DNA of 64,000 nucleotides from Pyrocephalus nanus (Eukaryota > Chordata > Aves > Passeriformes > Tyrannidae). The notes beneath the pieces were generated by a model, which was not told where the DNA came from, made no database searches, and saw only the letters and a list, made by a program, of their open reading frames with translations. Below, piece after piece: positions 36,462 through 49,350 of this stretch (position 1 is its first letter; each line of letters opens with the position of its first letter). The stretch is taken from contig CM076264.1 in NCBI GenBank assembly GCA_038380795.1, positions 5,396,001-5,460,000 of the forward strand, written 5' to 3'. Position numbers and translations under genes: made by a program.

Positions 36462-38020
36462 CTTTTGAAAGTTGATCTGGTTTCCACCTGTTAATCTAAT
36501 TACAGATACAATCAGAGGGCTTTGATAGCATGGCTATGTAATTCTAGCTATGCTACAAAGATCTTTCTGAAGGGTATGTACAGAAAAGGTGTCACAGCAG
36601 GTGAAATCAATCCCCCATAATGTGAAACTAAATGATTTTAGGGCTAGTATATACCCTCATCTGGATAGGTCCATGCAATGTTCTTTTTTTATTATTATTT
36701 CTATTGAAATTATTTCAACCTTCCAAGGTTTATTTATGAAAAATTATTTTAAATTCGCAATTATTTGCCAGCAAACTGAGTCTAATAAGTATTTATTTAC
36801 AAATTTTTACATACATTTCTAATTAATGATTTCATTGACTCTTCTTTCCCAGAGAAAGGAATTAATGTACTGTAACTGTAGAGAATTTCCTTGACTTTAT
36901 TTTCTTTTTTCTTTAGAAAAATCAATCTGAATTAGACAATTTAATATCACTGGGACAAATTTTTAGTACCACTAAATTTAGGAGTGACACAAAGCACTTG
37001 GGCAGAGATCCCTGAAACGAAACAAAGCAAAGCAGCTGCTGACCTGTCAGTATAAAACATCCTACAAATGCATAAATGTGTGACATATGTTCACTGGAAT
37101 ATTCTTGGCATGATTTTGGCTCAACATACTGTGTATATCTTTCTCTAAATGCTATATATAAACTTCTGTTTAATATGCACAGAATTGTGTATATCATTTC
37201 CCAAAAGCATAAATTAGAGAGATAATATTTCTCTGTCATTAAATGTTTATGTCCTAAAATAAAATTCAAGGTTAGATCATTTCCCAGTTGCCTCACCAAA
37301 AAGGAAACATCACAGAAAATGTACATGTAAGTGTATTTTACAAGTCAATGAAATGCTGTGTGTTGCAGTGGCAAGAGAGAATTAATCTGTTTTGTCACAA
37401 CTGAGACAACTTGGTGCTCAGTTTTCAGCAGTTGTAGAAGTTTAGGGAGATCTGGCTGCTATTTCTCTTAAATGATTCATTGAGCATCATTGCCAGCATT
37501 GCATGCACAGTGCACAACACTCTCTGAAGAAGGTCTGAAATTCACTTCTTCCTGCAGCAAAACTCTATCATTGAATAATTCATCCCCTTCTCTCCAAGCT
37601 CCAGTTTGCCCATTCCAAACAGAAAAATGCTCTGAAAAACCACACGTTTCCACCTGATAACCTACTTCTTCCAAAGGTGGGGGCCAAATCACAGCTGTTC
37701 CCAAAGAAACACAAGCAGATCCCCAAAGAATGAGATGGCCTGGAAGTTGCCAGTACTCAGAGGGGCAGGATATGAGCAGTGAGGCAGAGAATGGAAATTC
37801 AGAAAGGAAAGCCAAAGACCCAGAGCAGAGCAAGCCAGCAAAGCTTTTCCAAGGTGTGCACCCAATTCCTGATAGAGGGGGCCAGCCCTGCCTGCATCCA
37901 TGACAAGGAGAGTTTCCTCACTTATATTGCACTTCCAGGTTGGCTTTGACCATAGTTTAGTGCCTCAAGCATCTTTCTCATACTGGTGTTTCCAAAGATT
38001 TTTCTGCAGGAGGAAAAGAC
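35661..38020. other. Unique AT-rich sequence with a (TC)n array
   Basis: The (TC)19 array is listed separately. The segment at 36010-36240 is less AT-rich and may be an old unidentified repeat. A 134-codon antisense open frame at 36922-37326 is rich in Ile, Leu, Cys and Tyr and matches nothing I recognise. Confidence 0.5.
36417..36454. repeat. (TC)19 microsatellite
   Basis: Nineteen uninterrupted TC units form a mirror-symmetric pyrimidine tract on the plus strand. Such tracts can adopt triplex (H-DNA) structure and are usually length-polymorphic. Confidence 0.97.
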
Positions 38021-38330
38021 CATATGATGGAATGGATTGGGTTGGGTTGGACGGGACCTTAAAGATCAACTCATTCCAACCCATCCCGACATGGGCAGGA
38101 ACACCTTCCAGTAGCCCTGCTTGCTCCAAGCCCCATCCAACCTGACCTTGAACACTGCCAGCGATGGGGCATCCACAGCTTCTCTGGCCAACCTGTGCCA
38201 GGGCCTCACCACATCAGAGTCTAGATTTTCTTCCTAATATCTAATCTAAACCTACTCAGTTTGAAGCCATTCCCTCTTATTCGATCCCCTTATGTCCTTA
38301 GAAAAAGTCCTCTCCATCTCTCTTATGTGG
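38021..38330 (-). mobile_element. CR1 LINE 3' fragment (copy 8)
   Basis: The longest CR1 match here, about 310 bp. The plus strand runs through GGGACCTTAAAGATCAACTC, CATGGGCAGGAACACCTTCC, GCTCCAAGCCCCATCCAACC, TCCACAGCTTCTCTGGCCAA, TTCTTCCTAATATCTAATCT and AAAAAGTCCTCTCCATCTCT. The terminal ATTCTATGA repeat is degraded to ATGGAATGGATTGGG. Confidence 0.95.
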
Positions 38331-41300
38331 TTGATGGGATACAAGGGTTGCCCTCAGCCACCACCATTGGGTCAGGGCTCTCAGACTGCCTTCTGCTTGG
38401 CCCTGAGGGGGTATAAATAATGAAATATTTACATAGTGGAGAAATTGTTTTCCTGTTGCTTGCCAAAATTTATTTGTTTACCTTTCCAGCCTCAAGCTGA
38501 GCTTTTAGAGTCCCTTTCACTGGGCACAAGGAAGGTTTATCAGAAAAGTATCAAGACACAGAGAGTGAGTCTTCAGAGGAAAAAAAATGTAAATTTTCCT
38601 CATCATTTTTTATGTTCGAAAGATCTTAATGTGTTACAAAGTGTGATAGGTTGCATACTATTAATTTTTATATGATCTACATACTGGTGAATGAGTCTAT
38701 ATGCAAGAACTATTTCCCATTCTACTGTTATTTATCTAATATGATGTTATTTCAGCCAGGACCAAACCTGCTACCGTAAACCATTGTCATGGTTGAATCA
38801 ATATGTTTCCAAGTCTGATTTGAGACACTGTCATTCCCATTGCAATTTTTCTGGATGTTTTGGTACACATCCTACTTGCAGAACCAGTAGCACAAACAGT
38901 GGCATGGATCCAGTGTCTGGATCCATTCTGTGGACTTGTTTTTTGCACTCATAAAGAAATGAAATCCTTAATTAAAACAATAATTTCTTCAATCAGTCCA
39001 CATGTTACACTTTTTATACAATTTGATACCTTTGCAAACTTCTCCCGTCATTTATTGGTTATGGAACAATCAGAAATGCCCAGAATGAGAAAGATACTGA
39101 AAATTGCTTGCAACCAGTAGAAATACCATTTCGTTCTGTATTGGTATAGGATGTATGTGTCATTCAGTGCCAGTGAAAAATTTAGTATCTTTTCCTTTTA
39201 TGGGCATTGTTAAGGGAAGTCAGACAAGAGACATCATTCACCAAATCTCATCAGCTTGTACTGCCAGGAAAAGCAAAATGACAGCAATTAAACCAGGCTG
39301 ATGTTGTAAGTCCCCTCCTGCTCACTGTATGAGCAGCCAGCCAGCAAATTCATTCCTGGACAGTAGGTGCTCCAGAGGGCAAGCCTGGAGAAGACAGCTA
39401 TACCAGGAACATCTTGTCTAAAGAAATTAAGCAAAAGGAAAACAAACAAACAAACAAAATTAAACCCTTTCAAAGCTCTCTGAAAACAAGAAAATTACTG
39501 AGAAAGTCACCTGCAACCACTTTGAAAAGAACCAGGAAGGTGAAATCCTCTGACAATCTCATTTGGTAGCATTTATTAACCTTGATCTTTCTACCTTGAC
39601 GTTTATTTAAGCACAGAATCTGACCAGCAGCATTTCTGTATAGCAGCCTTCAGAAAAACTGCAGCCTTTATTGTTCTCAGACCTGTAGGAAGAGTTCATG
39701 ACAACCTCTGCCGTTCAGAGAAAATAACACAGTTGAGAATGTAATTTTTATCCTTAAGAATTTGAGCATTATTTCTTCTTTAAGAATAAGCTCTCTTCCC
39801 AGCATGGGGTATGCTATATGCTGGCAGAAGTTGCAAATTAATTTCCTAGTTTTCATAATATTTAGGATCGTACATATTACATTATACAGTTGACTACTAG
39901 TGGAAAAAAAGTAACTAATACAACAGAAATCCAAAGCTCAGTTTCAAAAGAAGAAAAGAACAGGAATGGGGTCAAGGAAAGACTTGAAGTAAGTGTGGTC
40001 TCTACCTTACTGCAAAAGGAACAAGAAAAAATAATTTTTGAAGATTGCATAAATATCTGTGAGGGTTTCTTCATTCTTAAGGTTTACTTTTCTAGATAAA
40101 CTCACTTTGAAGGAAAAGAGTTTGTCATAGAAATTATGGGGTGAAAACAGACAGCTGATGTTATGTAGCCAGGCACCTTCTAGGGTGATCATGGTCCTTT
40201 CTGATGCTAAAATAAACCAGCTAAATATTCTCAAACTTACCAAGCAATTTGTGAAGCGCTTTGACAGCCACATGTAACAAAAGCTGTAATTAAGATTGTT
40301 GGGTATTATCTTAACAGGGACAGACAGTGATAGGGCCACATCTGTACTGAGAGTTGAGAGTGTGCATTGCACAGATCAGCGTTAATGAGGGTCCTCAGGC
40401 TTCCTTTGCCCTCTGCCATCTCAGTCTCCAGCATTTCTCCTTCTTGTCCGGAAATCATCCCTGAAAAATTCAAGGCCAAGGGGAACCGTGTCCTAATTGA
40501 AAACAAAGCCCCATTGAGTAAGAGGATCAGTACATTTTACTCAATTAGAGTCTATGTGTGACACTGTGAGCCATAATTTATCCAGGAAAATTGTGCCTGT
40601 AGTTATATAGCAGCCCTTCAAACTGACCTACATCCTTAGGGAATGAGTTCTGTTCTCACATTCCTTTGAATCTGTATCTACTGAGCACTGCTGATGGCAC
40701 GAAGGAGAGGTTTGGGAATTGTGGCTCCTTTCATTCAGCTCAATATTGTCTGCCACAAACACTGTGGCTGCTAACCAAGAGGGAGAACAGAGCACAACAG
40801 TAACTGGCGATGAGTTGACTTCTCAGTGTCTGTGGGCAATAAGGTCAATTTAACAGCAAAAAGGGGATCAGCAAAACATTCCACAGTGCCTAAATATAGA
40901 CTTGCTATTTGAGTTCAGTTCTTTGTCAAAGGACTGCTTTGTTAAGTCACCACTTAATCCTTTGACTGATGGAGGTCTTCAGGACCTCTTCTGAGTTATT
41001 ACTTTCTCTGGTCTCACTCTTTAAAGTGTTTAACACCCCCAAATCTTTAAAAAGCACACTTATGATATCTGCTGCCTTTCTATCAGTATTCTGTTTCTGT
41101 GGGTGTTTGGAACACCTGGCCTTTCTACCAGTTATATCAGTCACAGAGGGACATCCACACCTGACACTGACCTAAAGTTCATGCAGAGACACCTCTAGAA
41201 TATGATCTGTAAAGCTCCTTGGTACCTGAGGGACATCCTCTATGCCACTGGTACAAGAGTTGAATATAACAGTGAATATAACACTGTTCATTCTTAGCAG

Positions 41301-42008
41301 TTGAATTAAAGGCTCTTCACCAGTTAAATGACAACGATGTGTGGACAGAAGTTTCAGGGCCGGTACAGAAGAAAATATCATCCTTCTGATGCTGGTAAGT
41401 GGCAGTATGAGTGTGCACCATTACTGGGGAGACAGGGTATGAAGAACTACATTTTTCTTTGTAAAGAAATTTTAAAGAGTCTTTAATGTCTCACATTCAT
41501 TATTTCTGGCTTCCCCCTCCCCCCCCAACTACCTTTTTTTATATGAGTGGGATATTCTGCCATTTAGCTTATCCATTACTCCCATTGATGTCCTACTTAT
41601 CAGGAAGGGACAGTATATTTTGGAGTTAAGCATCTGAGCTAATTGTTGTTCACATATCCTTCCTGCGTGTTGGCCACCTCCACACCCATACGTCATTTTC
41701 CCCTTCGCTGTGCCTTTTCCCCTCAGTTTTCCTGTTTGATTACCCTTGTTGTCCCATTTAACAGTTCTCTCTGGCTCGTGTTTAGATCATTTTGTGTCAG
41801 TGAATAGCAAAAAAATGTTTGCTCCTCACAACATTACCTTCAGAGAACCCTTTGCCATTAGTGTCCACTTGAAGCAAATAGAGACCCCTTGTGTAAGAAG
41901 TTGCCAAGCCACTGTAACCAAACCAGGTCTCAGCCCACATGGCCACTGCCTTGTATCGGGGAAGATCCCAGCTTATTTTTTAATGAACTATTTCCTTTGT
42001 GTGAATCA
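38331..42008. other. Unique sequence, no gene seen
   Basis: AT-rich unique DNA with a short AAAC repeat at about 39440-39461 and a C8 run near 41519-41526. Open frames of 60-120 codons on both strands (for example 40007-40372, minus) have no recognisable content or splice context. About 41746-42008 reads openly into CR1 copy 9 and may include more of that element in a decayed form. Confidence 0.5.
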
Positions 42009-42231
42009 TTGGATATTAGGAAAAAAATTCCTCACTGAAGGGGTTATCAAGCACTGGAACAGGCTGTCCAGGGCAGTGGTGGAGTCACCATCCCTGGAGA
42101 TACTCAAAAGACGTGTAGTTGTGGCACTTGGTGACATAGTTTAGTAATGGGCTTGGCAGTGCTGGGTTAACAGTTGGACTTGGTTATCTTAGAGGTCTTT
42201 TCCAACCTAAACTATTCTATGGTTCTACGAT
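42009..42231 (+). mobile_element. CR1 LINE 3' fragment (copy 9, GCTGGGTTAA type)
   Basis: The copy contains TTGGATATTAGGAAAAAAAT, CTGTCCAGGGCAGTGGTGGA, CTTGGCAGTGCTGGGTTAAC, CTTAGAGGTCTTTTCCAACC and ACTATTCTATGGTTCTACGA. One plus-strand frame is still open and reads HWNRLSRAVVESPSLE, the C-terminal remnant of the CR1-encoded polymerase protein. This remnant frame continues the long open stretch from 41746. Confidence 0.94.
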
Positions 42232-44450
42232 TAAAATCTAGACATGGGGCCTAACAGTAAAAAAACATTCCTTCAAAGATGCTGTTTTCTTTTCCTGATC
42301 ATGCATCTGTTGTGGTCTTATTGGAAAACCTCTGTGCACGTGGTTCCCTCAAGGGAACCAGCTCCCCCTCAGGTTTTAGAGGGCTGATAGAGAATCTGCC
42401 TCCCCTGCTGCACTGCCTGACGAAGGATGCCCAAGGCAGAGTGTCAGGTGAAATGCTCACTGTGGGATGAACAGGAGATAAATGTGCTCTACCACTCCAT
42501 CGTGTTTATTGATCACACTCAGGCAGCGCCAGCTTGAAGACAAATAGCCGAGAAATCTAAGACAAGAATAATCTTTATATGACTCTGTAGACATGAAATA
42601 TAGATTTGGAAACTTCGCCTATATAAAGAAACCTTTACACAGGTTGGACAGTTTTATTCCTAGTCATGGAGATCACTCTCCTGCTGTAAGCAGCTGTGTT
42701 CCTTGTTCCTCTCTGAGACTAGTCACACAAAGCTTGAGATGATTTCATATTTTAACAATCCTCTTTTCCTATTGTAGCGCTGGGAGGGACTTCCTACATT
42801 TCATGTAATCAGCATGCAAATTTGAGAGCTTCCCATAAAATCCTGCAGTAAACAGGATATGTTTTCTCTAAACAGATTTCATCCAGTAACAATTCGCTAT
42901 AAATTCAGCTAACAGCAACAAACTTATTTTTCCTTGTGCTTCTCTAAGGTCTTTTTTCCTGGTGTTGAACAACAGGGAAAATTGCTGCTGTTTCTCCCCA
43001 GATTAAAGTATTTAAGTAAAGCTAAAGACACTACCAGTGACTGTGATACTCCGGGAATCAACTACATTCTTTTTCATTGTAAACATAAAGTTGTAAATGG
43101 AATTACAATTGGAATCAATTGGATTCTGTAAAAGTAGTTCATAGGTATTTCAGATGACTGAAATGGGGATAGATTATTAGAAGTTTTCTACTTGAGATTC
43201 AAAGCAGTTTCACAGAAGCTATGTTTACTGAAACACTACAGATAGGCTATAGATAACACAGATTTTAAGCATGCAATTTAACTAATTGCCCCTAAAATTG
43301 ACCCTGCCATTGTGTTAGAAGGGAAAAATAAATTAAAAGGGAAATTCCGATTTTGCACGTGCTGAAATTCCTACCTGCTAGTTTTTAATGCCAAAGATAT
43401 AGATAACAACATAGTAAGAAAGCCATAAAACCAGTAAAAAATAATCTTCACCAACAGATCTAATGCTGTATGAGGTTGGGACATGGCAATGAGCCTTACT
43501 GGGCATTTATACAATGTAGATTAAAATATATACTCTCCTGATTCATAAGCTGCTGTTTTGAGATAAATACTTTCAGAAACATGTTTTTTGGATTCTAAGA
43601 AGTCTTATTAAGGGGTAAATGAACAAAGTAGATACTCAAAGACAAATGACAACAGTAACTTGGGCACCAAACCAGCTCTGCATTAAAATGGTTCAAGACT
43701 GTTGTCAGAGCAATAAGAGGCAAAATGGGCTGATTTATTCTAAAGAGAACCTAAACATTGTGTTAATGGTGACAGCTGACAGTGAAAACACTGCTGAAAT
43801 TGAGTGTGAGACAGAGGTTTTTTCGACAGCCACAGGATGTCCTTGGAACAGGGTCTGCATCTCAATAAGCTGGGTGCCACTCACAGAAAGAAAGAAAGAA
43901 ATTAGTTAGGGTTGAATGTAATTATAATGTCAGGATAGTTTCTAGTTCTGGCTGGGAACCACGTCATACTGAGGGAAAATTAGCTTGCTTACAAATACAC
44001 AGCAGATTATTTCCAGACCTAACATGGCACTTCTCTCCACCTTTCTCCTTCCTCCCACTGTTTCTTTTTGTTTAAAGTGCAACTGTGAGACTCACGTCTC
44101 ATCTCAGCTGCTTTTGTCAGGACAGTTAATGAGCTGGGGCGGGATGCAAAAAAAAAAAAAAAGCAGCAGCAATGGGGTCACGGAGAGGTTAAACTTCATG
44201 AATTTATTCATTGGGATTCAGCTCACGCCCTCCTGAAATGAGATGTCATCATTAAAATTGTGGATGACACTGTTGCACAACGATGCTTTGTGACAAGCTG
44301 CCGGAAAGACATGAAGGAAATAGTATTCGTTTAGACTTTAATACATCACTGTGATAAGAAAACAAGCCCAAATTGAACAAACAGTGTCAGAAAAGTCCTA
44401 GAAACAATCTATGTAAGATGTTGTTAAGGGAGAAATGCTCCAATTTAATT

Positions 44451-44502
44451 AAAAAAAAAAACAAAAAAAACCAAAAAACCAGCAAACAAACAAACAAAAA
44501 AA
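44451..44502. repeat. A-rich tract with AAAC units
   Basis: An A-dominated stretch with regularly spaced C residues and three tandem CAAA units. Confidence 0.85.
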
Positions 44503-45506
44503 GGCAAGCAGGGATCTCAATATTTTCTACTTTTCTGGAATTATATTGTGAGACATGAATAGCATGAGCATCTTAGAAAGAAACGCATTGTTTATGTCAT
44601 CACAATAGTTTTGGTATAGCAGAAATATTGACCACGGGTTTTCAACAGAGGCAAAGTGCTTAATTGTTTGAAAAGGAAAAAAAAAACAAAACCAGAGTCA
44701 CAATCGATTGTAATGGGGCCTGGAAGGGCTTGTAGGTGAGACCTGGAGCTGAGCTAGCCTGTTTCAGTGCACAACCTCACAGGGGTGGAAGGTGACTCAA
44801 AAGGCTATCCTTGTCCCTGACCCAAGACAGAAATCACCCATACCTGGGTCAGTCCTGACAGGTGGTATTCTGGCTTCTTCACAGAGGCTTGGCATCCTAT
44901 CCCCAAGTATCTGGTTTAGTACATGACTATCTGCTGCTCTTAGGTGCTTCTGGCTCACAGAAGTCCTCCTTGCTGTAACATTGCTGAGACCATCAGTTCC
45001 TGTCTCATCCACAAAAGGCCATTTCCCCTTTGCTCTCTGTGTATTAAAAATTATCATCTTGTCCCATCCTCAGTTTTCTGTCCCTTTATCTTGCAACACC
45101 CCTCCTGTCATGCACATTTTGGGGTGTCTCCTGCCTCCCATTCCTCTCTAATTTCCCTTTGGTTCCCATCACCTAAAACACCTCCAGTCCTTCCCAGCTT
45201 CTTGCAGGATGCAAACTGAATAAGCCAACTCTCTGTTCAAACATTCAGCTTATTATAACTGGAAGTCTCAATTAGTTGGTATTTTCCCAACCATCCTTAG
45301 GGTTGCCTTATTTTTTGAGAATTTATGGGACTCTCAAGGTAAGTGAGTTGCCCACAGAAAGGTTGCTGGCTCGTCAGTGAGATTTACAGCCCACTAATGA
45401 CTCCATTATAGGGTAAATACAGAATTGCTGGGCCATAGGGGAGCTGCCACAGAAGAAAAGTGACAGCAGTTTCTGTTCCTTTCCAAAGCCTCTTTTTCTC
45501 ATGATG

Positions 45507-45605
45507 TAAAAAACCAAACCAAACCAAAAAACAAAATGAACACAAACAAACAAACAAACAAAACACACACATACAAAACCAACCAAAAAACCCCTGCAAA
45601 CAAAA
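45507..45605. repeat. AAAC/AAACC low-complexity tract
   Basis: About 100 bp composed almost only of A and C: AAACC units first, then four AAAC units, then a short CA run, then AAAACC units. The tract is strongly strand-asymmetric. Confidence 0.9.
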
Positions 45606-47786
45606 CTAACCCAACTTGGTCTTTGTTTTAAGAAGAGACAGACTTAAGTTACAATAAAATAGAAACTTTTTATTTTAAGATAAAGCTGAAGCTTCTAGTG
45701 CTCTGCTTTACATGCAGTTGGTAAGATTAAAGGAAGTCAGGTCTGAATAAATACTGTGGAATGCTAAACAGGATTTCTGCCAAACAATAACCAAATGCCC
45801 CAAAGAAGAAAGCCCCCTCAGTGATTATTCTCCAGGGCTGTGTAATTACCATCCATTGTATCGTGACTCTCCAGTTTGGAACAGACTTGATTTTACAACT
45901 GAGGAAACAACACATAGAAGACAAAGTCCCAGGAGATACTGATTGCATTGGCAGGGAGGGGAAGCATGCACACATCTAGTGGATAAACTAAGCTGTGAAT
46001 TGATTTTAATGGAATTGCGATTTCCTGGGAAACTAAAACACTTATAATTTTCTAGCAGAACCCACGGTACTTTCTCTGCTCTGCATAAGTGATGTTTGCT
46101 TCTGTTTTGCATTGATCTGAAAGCAATTGACTTTCTAGGTAGCCCTTGCCACTTCACTTCACTGGCTTTGTACTCCTGAGCTTTCAAAGGCATGGCTGTA
46201 CCCTTACTGCTGGGTCCTTTCTCTTCTAATCAGCCACCCCGGGAATTATATAGACTCTAAATAAATTTTTCTCTTCTTCAAGTCAAAACATGGTGTAATG
46301 AAAAGAAAATCATATTTCTCCACGATATTACCTACTGAGTGATAATGTATCTGAACACAAGAAACTTTTTAATCAGAGGCCATATTAGCAGAGCTCCAAC
46401 ACTGAGAAGTACATAGTACCGAAGGACCACACTTGCCTTTCAAAAAAGCACTTCAGACATTGAAAAGAAGCTATTTTCCTCTCATCTCAGAGCATTTGCT
46501 CACTACAGCCGCATAACCTTAAGCAAGACAGCTACAAAAGGCATGTTCTTTTAGTGGCAGTTTGGTTTAGGTGACTTTTTCAGAATACTCTACGAGTTGA
46601 GCTTTTTTTAGGCTCAAGTAAACAGATCAAAAAATCTGGTGCAAAGAGGCAGAAGAAAAAACTGACCTGGAAAATATCACATAAATGGAACTGCAAACAC
46701 TTATCTTAGTAAAAACCTGGAGGAAAATGCCAGCCAGAATTGCACATTACCCTGAAAAGAGCAAAGCATTTTTTCCTAGAGCTACTGAAATATCTATTCT
46801 GCATCTATATGAACGTGGTGTGTTTTATATTCCAGGTGACCTCAGTTCACTCACTTCACTTCTTGAGACATCTAATCTCGAATCTGTTCCATACAAATTG
46901 TCCGTACATAGTGGACAAGCAGCAGAATTATGCAGATTGTGACAAATTAGTTCAATTGCTTTCAATTGCTGTCAAGCACTACTTTGAGGTTGAGGAGATA
47001 GGAAAGCAGAACAGCAAATATTTTCAAAGTAAATGGAAAAAAATTTACAGGAATAAGCACATTAAAGCTCAACTGTAAGGTGGTGGTAGGGGACAAACTG
47101 CTGTCCAAACTACAAACAACTAGGATAAGGAAAAGATTGTGTGTCACAGAAGGAAATTTTGGAGAAAGTTAAGGCTGAGATTTTTCTGTAAGATCTAGTT
47201 CTGCCAAGGGCTGTGTGAAGTGGGCACCTGGTAAGTAGGGCTTGAAGCAAGGTACAGAAGTACCATAAAATTATTTCTCTATTTTGAATAACTGCACTTT
47301 TCCCACAAAAATGATTACATTGTTTCAGGAACTCCTATATGCCAAAACAGAGCAAGCCAAAATCAGCAAAAGCCCATACACCATTTCCCCTGAGGAAGGC
47401 AAGATTTTCTATGATGATTCTATTCCCGTTTCAGGCAGAGGCTGCAGGGACAGAAGGGAAGTAACTCTGCTATGTGGCCATATATGTGTGAAGCTAAGGT
47501 GCTGCTTTCTGTTCTGCTGCTTGATCATTCAGTCCTTCACTTGAGTACACTGATATCAGGTACAGAACATGTACATTGATTCTTAAGTGTTTCACAGTGA
47601 TGCCTTTCATACAGTAGTAGAAATTACAGCTGCACTAGAGCTCCTGACCCCAATACATAATCCTGATCTGAGTTTCCTCTAAGAAAAAAAAATAAAATGT
47701 TGTCATAATAAAGTTATGCCTGACCTCAGATCTTAATCTGCAGAGACAAGAATCAGAAGGCAGAGCTCTGGAATGACAAAACCTAC

Positions 47787-47824
47787 CTTATATTCTCATT
47801 TCTGACTTATATTCTCATTTCTGG
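47787..47824 (+). repeat. 19-bp tandem duplication
   Basis: CTTATATTCTCATTTCTGA is followed directly by a second copy that differs only in its last base (G for A). Confidence 0.95.
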
Positions 47825-49233
47825 CAACGTTTCACTCTGAGACCTAAGGGAGGCATTGAGTCCCCATGTGCCCTGTTCTCTCCATGTAAACAGAGGCAAT
47901 AATGCTTGCCCTCACAAAGCTATCTTGAGGTCTATCACCAAAGGCTGCTATAGACATTTAGACCTGCCTGGGAAAGTTTGTGTTTTGTTTCCTAGAGAAT
48001 AACCAGGATATACAGCTACTGCATAGCTTTGAGATGTTTACTCGTGGCTGTCCAAACCAGCCCACTGCTGATGCAAATTTCACGAGGACTTTGGGAACCT
48101 CCATATATTTATTGTCCTTTGACATGCACGACAATTAGGCTGCAAATAGAGGAAGAAGCTCCTGTTTGGATCTCCTGCCACTGTTTCTTTTTCACAGGGA
48201 AGTTCTACCCCACTTGCCCTGTGGCAAACGGTGGGAAAGGAGGAGGAGTTTGGGTGATCTGAGCAATGGCATGACTGCTTCCAACCCTGGAACAATAACC
48301 CTTGCTATTGCTGCATTGGGGCAGACTCTTTTCTCCATGTCCAGCTCTCCTGAAGGGGGTAAGAGATCCCTGTGGGCTGTGTGGTTCCTCTCCATGATGC
48401 CACTCAGGTACAGGCTTGCTGTCACCTCTACTTGTTCTTCAGATCAGCCTTGCTCTCTACTGTGTGAACCTGACCTTTTCAGCTCAAAGAAACTCCCATG
48501 CATCTCAATCCACAGGAATATTATTCTCCCAGCAGAGAATTGGGCTGAGTCTGTGGCAACTCTGTGTGAGTTGGCTGCTGGTGACAGTTCCTGTCTCAGC
48601 CACTGCAGTGTTTTAGTACAGCTAGACCTGCCTGAGTCACTAACCTCAGCCTGGACAGACAAGATGCAAACCCTTCATTACAGCAACTTTGTGAGCTAGA
48701 TGCACAGTCTTTCTTCTTTCTTGAACTTTGAAGTGGTTTTGTGGTCATACAGAAGCTCTTCAGTCAGCACCGTTTCCCTGCCAGGCAGCAAAGCAGTTAC
48801 AGGGAGCTTGAATAGAGTGTCAAGAAAGACAGAAATTGCACTTTTGCATTCATTTGGAAACTATGTGTTAATCTGTTTGTATCCCTGCAAGGTAGGAAGT
48901 GCCTCAAAATTCACTTAGAAGAGACACCATCTTCAGCTCTTCCCATCCTGGGCTTCATGCTGGCTGACGTCAAGATCTGCCCCTGTCACTGTAAGGCAGA
49001 GCTGAACCAGGTTGCCACAAATAATTTTTGGAGATCCATTTCCAGACCTCCTTTACTCAGTCTCCACTTTTGTCTTTCTCTTATGTTGAGACTGATCCCG
49101 TCTTTCTAAATTTGCAGTGCCTTTCACCCAACAGGGCACAGTCACTTCAAGTCCCCTCGAGGGCTCCAGATCTTTGTTGTTGGGGAGAAAAAGAGAGGAA
49201 GACAAAAAGGGAGAAAAACCCTGTTTGGGAGAT

Positions 49234-49350
49234 GTGACCAACCTGGTCTACTGGAAGGTGTTTCTGCCCATGGGCAGAAACAGTTCCATGGATTGGAACT
49301 AGGCGGTTTTTAATGTCCCTTCCAACTCAAACCATTCTATAATTATATGA
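49234..49350 (+). mobile_element. CR1 LINE 3' fragment (copy 10)
   Basis: The copy contains GACCAACCTGGTCTACTGGA, CTGCCCATGGGCAG, TTTTTAATGTCCCTTCCAAC and AACCATTCTATAATTATATG. It contains the 24-bp perfect palindrome at 49259-49282. Confidence 0.92.
49259..49282. repeat. 24-bp perfect palindrome
   Basis: The half-site TGTTTCTGCCCA is followed immediately by its exact reverse complement. It is centred on the CCATGG of the CR1 core. CR1 copies often have a shorter imperfect symmetry here, but this copy is perfect over 12 bp per arm. Confidence 0.97.

Larger units (their letters stand above)
42232..49233. other. Unique AT-rich sequence with AAAC repeats
   Basis: No gene is supported. The AAAC-type tracts at 44451-44502 and 45507-45605, and the 19-bp tandem duplication at 47787-47824, are listed separately. 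There is also a GAAA run at 43886-43902 and a small 8-bp-stem inverted repeat at 42341-42360. The 177-codon frame at 48166-48699 (+) coincides with open frames in two other registers and is unrecognisable. Confidence 0.5.

Noticed and set aside
36922..37326. 134-codon minus-strand frame rich in Ile, Leu, Cys and Tyr, considered as a membrane protein or receptor fragment.
   Set aside because: No conserved residues of any receptor family can be pointed to, and AT-rich DNA readily yields such hydrophobic readings.
42341..42360. 8-bp-stem inverted repeat (TGGTTCCC ... GGGAACCA).
   Set aside because: A short stem with a 4-nt loop of this size is expected by chance in 64 kb.
22202..47824. Short direct repeats considered as a CRISPR array.
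   Set aside because: Repeats occur only as isolated pairs without regular spacers, and the genome context is vertebrate.
48166..48699. 177-codon plus-strand open frame.
   Set aside because: Two other registers and the minus strand are also open here, and the composition is Ser/Leu/Cys-rich with no known motif. It looks like compositional openness.
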